Position numbers and translations under genes: made by a program. Under the pieces are notes generated by a model. The model was given only the letters and a program-made list of their open reading frames with translations, did not search any database and had not been told where the DNA came from. From M50B103 sp041667565 (GTDB lineage: Bacteria > Fidelibacterota > Fidelibacteria > Fidelibacterales > Fidelibacteraceae), in the NCBI GenBank assembly GCA_964572745.1, contig CAZNFT010000021.1, positions 1 to 33,813 of the forward strand: DNA of 33,813 nucleotides. The letters run 5' to 3'. The first letter of the stretch is position 1. Every line of letters starts with the position of its first letter. This document shows, one piece after another, positions 28,135-33,813 of this stretch.

Positions 28135-28884
28135 ATGTTTTATCTGATTTTGGTTTCGGGGCTTATTCTCGCTTACCTTTCAGGTTCGGTATCCTATGCA
28201 AGAATTTTTGCTCGTCTGGGTAAAAATGTAGATATCACTCAAGTGGGTAATGGTAATCCCGGCACCTCCAATGTTATGCGAGAAATAGGCAAGCTTTGGG
28301 GCTCCCTCACATTTTTATGTGATATTCTCAAGGGATCACTGATCATGATTCTCTATAAATATCTGTTTTTTTCAGGCAAAGCCGTGTTTTTGGTTCATTT
28401 CCCTTTTGATGGTGCTGAATTTCTTGCAATACTATTGATAGGAATAGCAGCGATCTATGGCCATGGTTTTCCTATTTTTTATAAATTTAAAGGTGGCGGA
28501 TCCATTGGTGTCCTCTTTGGATGTTGGCTCTTTTTGATCTACCCTCAGTTTTTAATTTGCATTGTTATCTCATATTTGATGGTTAAACTTATTTTTCCAA
28601 AGCAAAAATATCCCATGGGTCGTATGACTCCTTTTGTATTTTTAGCTTTTACACCTATTGCCATGCTGTTAGAGAGTCTTTTGATCAAAGAATGGTATCC
28701 ACTTCATCCGGGATCAGTCCTTTTTGACCACATAGGCTGGGGAAATCATTTTGTTTTATTTAATGGTAATGGCTGGATGCTTATCGCAGGTATACTTTTA
28801 TTTGGGATAGCCGTTATCCCTCCGAATTTTCAAATGCTTAAGACCAAGGAAATTATTGCTAAAGCGGAAGATAGCAAAGAGTAG
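28135..28884 (+). CDS. plsY: PlsY-like acyl-phosphate:glycerol-3-phosphate acyltransferase
   Basis: A 249-residue integral membrane protein, longer than the usual ~200, with GGAGG before ATG 28135. PlsY transfers an acyl group from acyl-phosphate to glycerol-3-phosphate to make lysophosphatidate. Motif 1 is well kept: 'YLSGSVSYARIFARLGKNVD' then 'GNGNPGTSNVMREIGK'. Motif 2 'GHGFPIFYKFKGGGSIGVLFG' departs from the family's GGKGVAT, losing the Lys. The usual C-terminal 'HRxNIxRL..GxE' is reduced to 'PPNFQMLKTKE'. Several hydrophobic segments are visible. Coupling with fakA (19 bp) supplies acyl-phosphate directly. A PlsY paralogue with altered substrate is possible, given the motif changes. It is followed by a perfect 18-bp palindrome. 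Confidence 0.8.
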   Translation: MFYLILVSGLILAYLSGSVSYARIFARLGKNVDITQVGNGNPGTSNVMREIGKLWGSLTFLCDILKGSLIMILYKYLFFSGKAVFLVHFPFDGAEFLAILLIGIAAIYGHGFPIFYKFKGGGSIGVLFGCWLFLIYPQFLICIVISYLMVKLIFPKQKYPMGRMTPFVFLAFTPIAMLLESLLIKEWYPLHPGSVLFDHIGWGNHFVLFNGNGWMLIAGILLFGIAVIPPNFQMLKTKEIIAKAEDSKE

Positions 28885-28902
28885 CTCTTAACAAGTTAAG
28901 AG
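28885..28902. terminator. Palindromic hairpin after plsY
   Basis: CTCTTAACAAGTTAAGAG starts on the base after the plsY stop codon. The 8-bp arms have essentially no loop, so the top pairs will open. No T tract follows; it may act as a 3'-end hairpin. Confidence 0.4.
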
Positions 28903-28981
28903 TGAATACCTGATAACAAAGAGCGAATATGATGTGACAGATTTTGACTTAATTTCCTGCTCATTAATTTAGTTTCTTGCC

Positions 28982-29024
28982 CTTGACTTGGGTCAAGGTT
29001 GGGTCAAGGTTGACCCAAGGTTTC
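28982..29024. repeat. 11-bp repeat cluster with inverted units
   Basis: TTGGGTCAAGG occurs twice in tandem and is followed by TTGACCCAAGG, whose core is its inverse. The same TTGACCCAAGG unit forms a direct tandem array at the very end of the window (33780-33813). Confidence 0.75.
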
Positions 29025-29275
29025 TTCAAGGATCGTTCAAAAACCCTAACACTTCACATATCGAAAATCGTTAATACTTGTTCATTATTCAAAGGGACTC
29101 CGGGGGAGGCGAATAACAGTAGAAAACAATGTCCTACACACAAAAAAACCAACATGTAATCCTCCCCAAAGTGTTAACTATACTCAGATACACCCCTGAG
29201 CTCCTAAGCTCTACTTCGCTCCTGCGGAGCTACGAAGAACATGCTCTACTTCGCTCCTGCGGGACTTCACATCCT

Positions 29276-29342
29276 TCGCCACCAACTTCGCCTCAGCCTA
29301 CGCCAAGGCTATGGCTGACCAGAAGGCTTCGTCGCTCAGGAA
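29276..29342 (+). repeat. Dispersed intergenic repeat, copy B
   Basis: Matches 18588-18672 except for lacking one 18-bp tandem unit. Same orientation. Confidence 0.8.
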
Positions 29343-29414
29343 GGCTTCTCAGCTCCTAAGCTTCTCAGCTCCTCAGCTTCTTAACTTCTCAATTTATTAA
29401 CTTCTTTTTTTACC

Positions 29415-29514
29415 NNNNNNNNNNNNNNNNNNNNNNNNNNNNNNNNNNNNNNNNNNNNNNNNNNNNNNNNNNNNNNNNNNNNNNNNNNNNNNNNNNNNNN
29501 NNNNNNNNNNNNNN
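29415..29514. other. Scaffold gap (100 N) between overlapping contig ends
   Basis: Exactly 100 N. The 55 bases at 29360-29414 and 29515-29569 are identical, so the two contigs overlap and nothing need be missing. Confidence 0.9.
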
Positions 29515-29651
29515 GCTTCTCAGCTCCTCAGCTTCTTAACTTCTCAATTTATTAACTTCTTTTTTTACCCTTCATAGTTCATAATTTATCGTTTTACTTT
29601 TGCTTTCTATTAACTATATTAAAAGCGGATTTATTAGGAGAAAGATTGTTT

Positions 29652-31721
29652 ATGAAAAAAGCACTATTGCTCGGATTATTATGTTTATCACTGTTTCACT
29701 GCGCTGGTTTTGAAAATAACCTGGAAAGTCCCCAAGCGGTAAAACCATTTACCGAAGCAGACTTCGAAAGTTTATACTCTGATAAAGCCATGGGCCTGAC
29801 CATTGAAAATGATCAATTCGTTTTCCGGGTTTTTGCACCCAGGGCTAAAAGAGTAGAGCTGGCTTTATTTCGCTCTGCAAAAGGACCTGCATATAAAGTC
29901 CTTTCTATGACCCGCGACGAAAATGGTGTTTGGGAATATGTCAGTCAAAAACGTCTTTGGAAAAAATATTATGGGTATTATGTTCATGCCAAGAATGAAC
30001 AAGGCGATATGTTCAATTCAGCAATTCTTATTCCCGATCCTTATTCCAAGGTTGTATCCACACAAAATAATTATAAAATAAATGCACGGACATATATCAA
30101 TAAATGCAATTTCAATTGGGAAGGGGATAGTTGGCTAAGTCCTGAAGATCCTCGCGACCTCATCGTTTATGAAGCGCATGTACGCGATTTGACAGCTCAT
30201 CCTTCTGCCGATGTGAACGCTTCCGGTACTTATACAGCTATTCTTGAAAAGCTTGATTATTTGAAAGATCTGGGTGTTAATGCCATCGAATTTTTACCCT
30301 TACACGATTTTGCGAACATTGAAATTCCCTATAAAGATTCTTCAACTGCTTTGTTTAATACCTGGAATCCCTATGCACGGAATCACTGGGGTTATATGAG
30401 CACGTTCTTTTTTGCTCCCGAGAATTATTACAGTTCTGCGGGGAATATGATCCCTGATGAATATATCGATGATAAGGGCAAGAGCATGAAGGAATTTAAA
30501 ACGCTTGTGAAGACTTTACATCGAGAAGGTTTTTCGGTTATGCTGGATGTTGTATATAATCACACATCTACCTACGATGCTAATCCTTTTATGATGCTGG
30601 ATAAAAAATATTATTACCGTTTAGATGAGAACAATGATTTTATTTCAAAAAGCGGATGTGGAAATGATTTTAAGACCGAAAGAGCAATGGCAAGAAAGAT
30701 GATAGTTGAAAGTGTTTTATTCTGGATGCAGGAATATCATATTGACGGTTTTCGTTTTGATCTGGCATCAATGATAGATGATGAAACACTGACACTAATT
30801 CTTGAAGAAGCCGGAAAGGTCAATCCCAATGTTGTGATCGTCGCTGAACCCTGGGGCGGTGGCATATACAATCCAGAACATTTTTCCGAGCTGGATTGGG
30901 GCTCATGGAATGACAGGTTCAGAAACGGTATTAAAGGTCAGAATCCCCATGATCGTCCGGGTTTTATTTTTGGGAATTGGGATCATGGCGTAGCAAGAAA
31001 TAATGTTGTGCGTTTTTTAATGGGGTCTCTGCGAGATGACGGTGGTCAATATCTTGATGCAAGGCATTCTGTGAACTATCTCGAAGCTCATGACGACGAG
31101 ACCTTTGGTGATTTTGTTCGCATTTATCTTGGAAAAGCTCAGGAAAATTCTGTGATCGAAGATCTGACCGATCATCATATTTTGAATGAAGAAGAATTAA
31201 AATTTCACAAATTAGGGGCTTTTATTCTGGGTTCCTCACAGGGAATGAGCATGATACATTCAGGGCAAGAATTTGCCAGATCGAAGATCGTTGAAACAAA
31301 TGAATATGATGATGCGCAACATGGTATGATAGATCGCAATTCATACAATAAAGATAATATAACCAATTATATTAACTATGATATAGCTCGCAAGAATCAG
31401 GCGCTGATCGATTTTTATGCTTCAGTTTTTGAAATGAGAAAATCCTATCCTCAGCTAAGAAAAGCTGATCGCCGGGATCTGGAGCCTTTCTTTGCCGATA
31501 GCGAATTTGGTATTGGTTATCGTATTTTGAAAAGCGAGAATAATGATAAGGAAATGCTGGTCCTTGTAAATGGTTCACAGGATAAAGACGCTTATTATAA
31601 TCTTCCTGAGGGTTATTGGGAAAAAATATTTTCCACGCATAATATAGAAGAAAAAAGTGCCAAGAATTCTATTGCACTTGAGCCGAGTTCGGGACTAATT
31701 TTAGTTAAAAGTAATAAGTAA
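29652..31721 (+). CDS. GH13 pullulanase/isoamylase-type enzyme, exported
   Basis: 689 residues from ATG 29652; AGGAG (29636-29640) is 11 bases before it, and a TTG at 29646 is an alternative start. The signal (MKKALLLGLLCLSLFHCAG) may be a lipoprotein signal with Cys 17, but His before the Cys is unusual. Residues about 45-145 form a CBM48-like domain (VFRVFAPRAKRVELALF), typical of debranching enzymes. The catalytic barrel holds VYEAHVRDLT, HWGYMSTFFFAPE, MLDVVYNHT (region I), DGFRFDLA (nucleophile Asp near 370), VIVAEPW (Glu near 399) and LEAHDDETFGD (region IV His-Asp near 480). The layout matches type I pullulanase, which cleaves alpha-1,6 branches. The gene is 34 bp before the symporter and both probably form one transcript. 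Confidence 0.88.
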   Translation: MKKALLLGLLCLSLFHCAGFENNLESPQAVKPFTEADFESLYSDKAMGLTIENDQFVFRVFAPRAKRVELALFRSAKGPAYKVLSMTRDENGVWEYVSQKRLWKKYYGYYVHAKNEQGDMFNSAILIPDPYSKVVSTQNNYKINARTYINKCNFNWEGDSWLSPEDPRDLIVYEAHVRDLTAHPSADVNASGTYTAILEKLDYLKDLGVNAIEFLPLHDFANIEIPYKDSSTALFNTWNPYARNHWGYMSTFFFAPENYYSSAGNMIPDEYIDDKGKSMKEFKTLVKTLHREGFSVMLDVVYNHTSTYDANPFMMLDKKYYYRLDENNDFISKSGCGNDFKTERAMARKMIVESVLFWMQEYHIDGFRFDLASMIDDETLTLILEEAGKVNPNVVIVAEPWGGGIYNPEHFSELDWGSWNDRFRNGIKGQNPHDRPGFIFGNWDHGVARNNVVRFLMGSLRDDGGQYLDARHSVNYLEAHDDETFGDFVRIYLGKAQENSVIEDLTDHHILNEEELKFHKLGAFILGSSQGMSMIHSGQEFARSKIVETNEYDDAQHGMIDRNSYNKDNITNYINYDIARKNQALIDFYASVFEMRKSYPQLRKADRRDLEPFFADSEFGIGYRILKSENNDKEMLVLVNGSQDKDAYYNLPEGYWEKIFSTHNIEEKSAKNSIALEPSSGLILVKSNK

Positions 31722-31755
31722 GATAAATAAAATAAATTTATAAAAGGAGATAAGG

Positions 31756-33603
31756 ATGCATGCAATAGACTATATGATAGTCGGTATTTATTTGACCGCT
31801 ATGGTTGTGGTTGGATTATTGATGCAGAAAAAAGCCAAGGAAGGGATTGATTCATACTTCTTGGGCAACCGAAGTTTGCCTTGGTGGGCATTGGGTGCTT
31901 CCGGTATGTCATCCAATTTGGATATTTCGGGTACTATGATCATTGTTGCATTGGTTTATGCCATTGGGGCTAAAGGATTTTACATTGAGATCCGCGGTGG
32001 GGTCACCTTGATCATGGCGTTTTTAATGATCTATATGGGAAAATGGAATCGTCGTTCTAAGGTTATGACCGTAGCTGAATGGATGAGCTTGCGTTTTGGC
32101 AGTGGTCGTCAGGGTGATATAGCCCGATTGATACAGGCCATTACTTCTATCATTTTTACCATTGCTATGATCACTTATTTTGCTATTGGTGGTGGAAAAT
32201 TTTTAGATACTTTCCTAGGTATTCCCGATTCATGGAATATTACCATGGGTAACATCGTTATTGGTACAGAGTTTTGGGCCGCTCTTATTCTCATTGCCAT
32301 TGCAATGATATATACTGTGGCATCAGGTCTTTACGGCGTGATCTGGACAGATGTTTTTCAGGGCTTCCTGATCTTTTTAGCTATCTTATATATTGTAATT
32401 CGTGCTTTTGGTGTCGAATTACCTGAGCAATTTGCGGTTGCATTGCCATTGAAAGATGGTGGTTTTATGAACATATCGACTACTTGGAAAGAGTGGGTGA
32501 GTTTAGCACCGCAATGGAATTTAAATATTCCAGCTGAGTCGGATTATTCCATGTACAATGTTTTTGGTGTTTTAGTGATGTTCTATTTGTTCAAAACTAT
32601 TCTTGAAGGTAGTGGTGGAACAGGTAACTATATGATCCAAAGGTATTATGCAGCCAAGAATGATAAGGAAGCCGGCCTTCTTTCATTGTTCTGGACTGCT
32701 TTGTTATCTTTCCGCTGGCCATTTATTGCAGCTTTAGCCATTTTGGGTATTTCAATGGGAAGTCAAATTACTGATCCGGAAATGGTGCTACCCATGGTTG
32801 TGACAGCTTTGCCCATTGGTATTAAAGGTTTCTTAATCGCCGGTTTAATGGCAGCGGCTATGTCCACCTTTGATTCAACAGTGAATGCCGGAGCCGCTTA
32901 TTGGGTTAAAGATATCTATCAAAAATACATTAATCCCGAAGCTGATAGCAAAAAACTAATGAGGCATTCATATGGTGCTTCTATTTTGATTGTACTTGTT
33001 GGCTTGATCTTGACAGTTTTTATAAAAAATATCAACGAAATTTGGTCATGGATCACCATGGGATTGGGTGCCGGTTTACTTATCCCTCAATTAGTTCGCT
33101 GGTATTGGCATAGAGTCAATGGTTATGGTTATGCCATTGGCGTGGGTTCCGGTATGATCGTTGCTATTCTTTGGAAGATTTTTATGCGTACCGGCATTCT
33201 TCCTGAAGCACTTGCTCCGGAATATTATGGTTTTCTGGTTGCTTCCATCATGTCATTATTTGGTATTGTGATCGGAACCTTGGCAACTGAGCCTATTGAC
33301 GATAAAACGACACAGAACTTTTACAATGTTACTCGTCCATTTGGAATTTGGGGAAGATTTAAAAAAGCTCTTCCAGAAGCAACACAGATAGCTATCAGAC
33401 AAGAGAACAAAAGAGATATTATTTCAGTGATTCTTGCTATTCCATGGCAGCTCACACTCTTTATGTTCATGATGAACCTTGTCTTTAAAGACTGGGTACA
33501 AGCATTATGGCTCGGTGGTATCTTTATAGGACTTTCAGTAGCGCTTTACTTCACCTGGTTTAGGCATTTATCTACAGAAGTGCTTGTTGACGAGGAACAG
33601 TAA
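31756..33603 (+). CDS. Sodium:solute symporter (SSS family)
   Basis: A 615-residue inner-membrane protein with AAAGGAGAT before ATG 31756. Many hydrophobic helices are visible; the N-terminus 'MIVGIYLTAMVVVGLLMQKK' is helix 1, followed by 'SYFLGNRSLPWWALGASGMSSN', the family's second block. 'TVAEWMSLRFG' and 'AGLMAAAMSTFDSTVNAGAAYWVKDIYQKYI' are the segment that carries the sodium-site Ser/Thr residues in SGLT/vSGLT-type carriers. The length and an extra C-terminal helix fit sugar-type members, and the adjacent debranching enzyme suggests glucose or maltooligosaccharide uptake. The substrate is not proven by sequence; other SSS members carry amino acids or organic acids. Confidence 0.85.
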   Translation: MHAIDYMIVGIYLTAMVVVGLLMQKKAKEGIDSYFLGNRSLPWWALGASGMSSNLDISGTMIIVALVYAIGAKGFYIEIRGGVTLIMAFLMIYMGKWNRRSKVMTVAEWMSLRFGSGRQGDIARLIQAITSIIFTIAMITYFAIGGGKFLDTFLGIPDSWNITMGNIVIGTEFWAALILIAIAMIYTVASGLYGVIWTDVFQGFLIFLAILYIVIRAFGVELPEQFAVALPLKDGGFMNISTTWKEWVSLAPQWNLNIPAESDYSMYNVFGVLVMFYLFKTILEGSGGTGNYMIQRYYAAKNDKEAGLLSLFWTALLSFRWPFIAALAILGISMGSQITDPEMVLPMVVTALPIGIKGFLIAGLMAAAMSTFDSTVNAGAAYWVKDIYQKYINPEADSKKLMRHSYGASILIVLVGLILTVFIKNINEIWSWITMGLGAGLLIPQLVRWYWHRVNGYGYAIGVGSGMIVAILWKIFMRTGILPEALAPEYYGFLVASIMSLFGIVIGTLATEPIDDKTTQNFYNVTRPFGIWGRFKKALPEATQIAIRQENKRDIISVILAIPWQLTLFMFMMNLVFKDWVQALWLGGIFIGLSVALYFTWFRHLSTEVLVDEEQ

Positions 33604-33625
33604 TGGTTTAGAGAAATAAATACAG

Positions 33626-33651
33626 GGCGGATCTTTTGATTCGCCTTTTTT
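33626..33651 (+). terminator. Rho-independent terminator after the symporter gene
   Basis: GGCGGATC (33626-33633), loop TTTT and GATTCGCC (33638-33645), with one G-T pair, then a run of six T. Confidence 0.9.
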
Positions 33652-33760
33652 ACTTTTTAAGTATTTATGTTGTCGTTCTGAAGGAATTGAAGTGGAGAGA
33701 AGAATCTATTTATAGCTTTATGGTTGAGAGTGGATATGGCAGTTGATATGTTCGTATGGT

Positions 33761-33775
33761 GTTCAATTTTTGAAC
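33761..33775. other. Short hairpin near the window end
   Basis: GTTCAA-TTT-TTGAAC sits just before the tandem 11-bp repeat. The surrounding 33652-33760 shows no gene. Confidence 0.4.
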
Positions 33776-33779
33776 AAAC

Positions 33780-33813
33780 CTTGACCCAAGGTTGACCCAA
33801 GGTTGACCCAAGG
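33780..33813. repeat. Tandem 11-bp repeat at the contig end
   Basis: TTGACCCAAGG is repeated three times in direct tandem and runs into the end of the window. The same unit occurs near 29.0 kb, so the assembly probably ends in a repeat. Confidence 0.85.

Larger units (their letters stand above)
28903..29651. repeat. Repeat-rich intergenic region
   Basis: No gene. It holds an 11-bp repeat cluster (about 28982-29024), a hairpin with CTTCG/CGAAG arms (29214-29237), a repeated CTCTACTTCGCTCCTGCGG (about 29209-29227 and 29244-29262), copy B of the dispersed repeat (29276-29342), a run of degenerate CTTCTCAGCTCCT-like units (about 29343-29400), and a 100-N gap with duplicated flanks. An AT-rich tract with AAGCGG just before AGGAG precedes the next gene. 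Confidence 0.7.

Noticed and set aside
28977..29359. Two short reading frames in the intergenic region
   Set aside because: They are translations of the repeat units, with no ribosome-binding site and no recognisable protein features.
29276..29400. CRISPR array
   Set aside because: The repeats are degenerate, have no regular spacers and no cas genes are present.

Overview
The window looks like AT-rich chromosomal DNA from an uncultivated Gram-negative bacterium, assembled from a metagenome. Three things suggest the wider FCB group (Cloacimonadota, Marinimicrobia or similar): a C-terminal 'QNYPNPFNPTT' sorting domain, an outer-membrane beta-barrel protein, and an OmpA-type peptidoglycan-binding domain. 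Frequent clear Shine-Dalgarno sequences argue against typical Bacteroidota. The exact phylum is an inference. Two runs of exactly 100 N are assembly joins, not real unknown sequence: the same 55 bases lie on both sides of each.

Layout: (1) 149-2301, a broken secreted protein with Asp-box, PKD and fibronectin-like modules and a C-terminal sorting domain, disrupted by three frameshifts and a stop codon. (2) 2537-4150 (-), a phytoene-desaturase-family FAD oxidoreductase. (3) 4652-17359, the main feature: six co-oriented genes for exported proteins built from DUF11-type beta-sandwich modules. There are two small paralogues, a third small protein, a 698-residue protein, a 1746-residue protein with two OmpA-like domains (one degenerate), and a 1026-residue predicted outer-membrane beta-barrel whose start overlaps the preceding stop. 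I read this as an uncharacterised envelope or surface-structure system anchored to both outer membrane and peptidoglycan. (4) 17671-21882, proC, an orphan TPR-sensor histidine kinase and a CysM-type cysteine synthase. (5) 21953-24340 (-), a GH13 lipoprotein amylase. (6) 24562-28884, two DegV/FakB fatty-acid-binding proteins, a FakA-type fatty acid kinase and a PlsY-like acyltransferase, together a route from free fatty acid through acyl-phosphate to lysophosphatidate. (7) 29652-33603, a second GH13 enzyme of pullulanase type and a sodium:solute symporter.

The two GH13 enzymes and the symporter fit alpha-glucan breakdown at the cell surface or in the periplasm followed by sugar uptake. Intergenic regions at about 18.5-18.7 kb and 28.9-29.6 kb share a dispersed repeat, and an 11-bp unit recurs near 29.0 kb and at the end of the window, where the contig probably broke.
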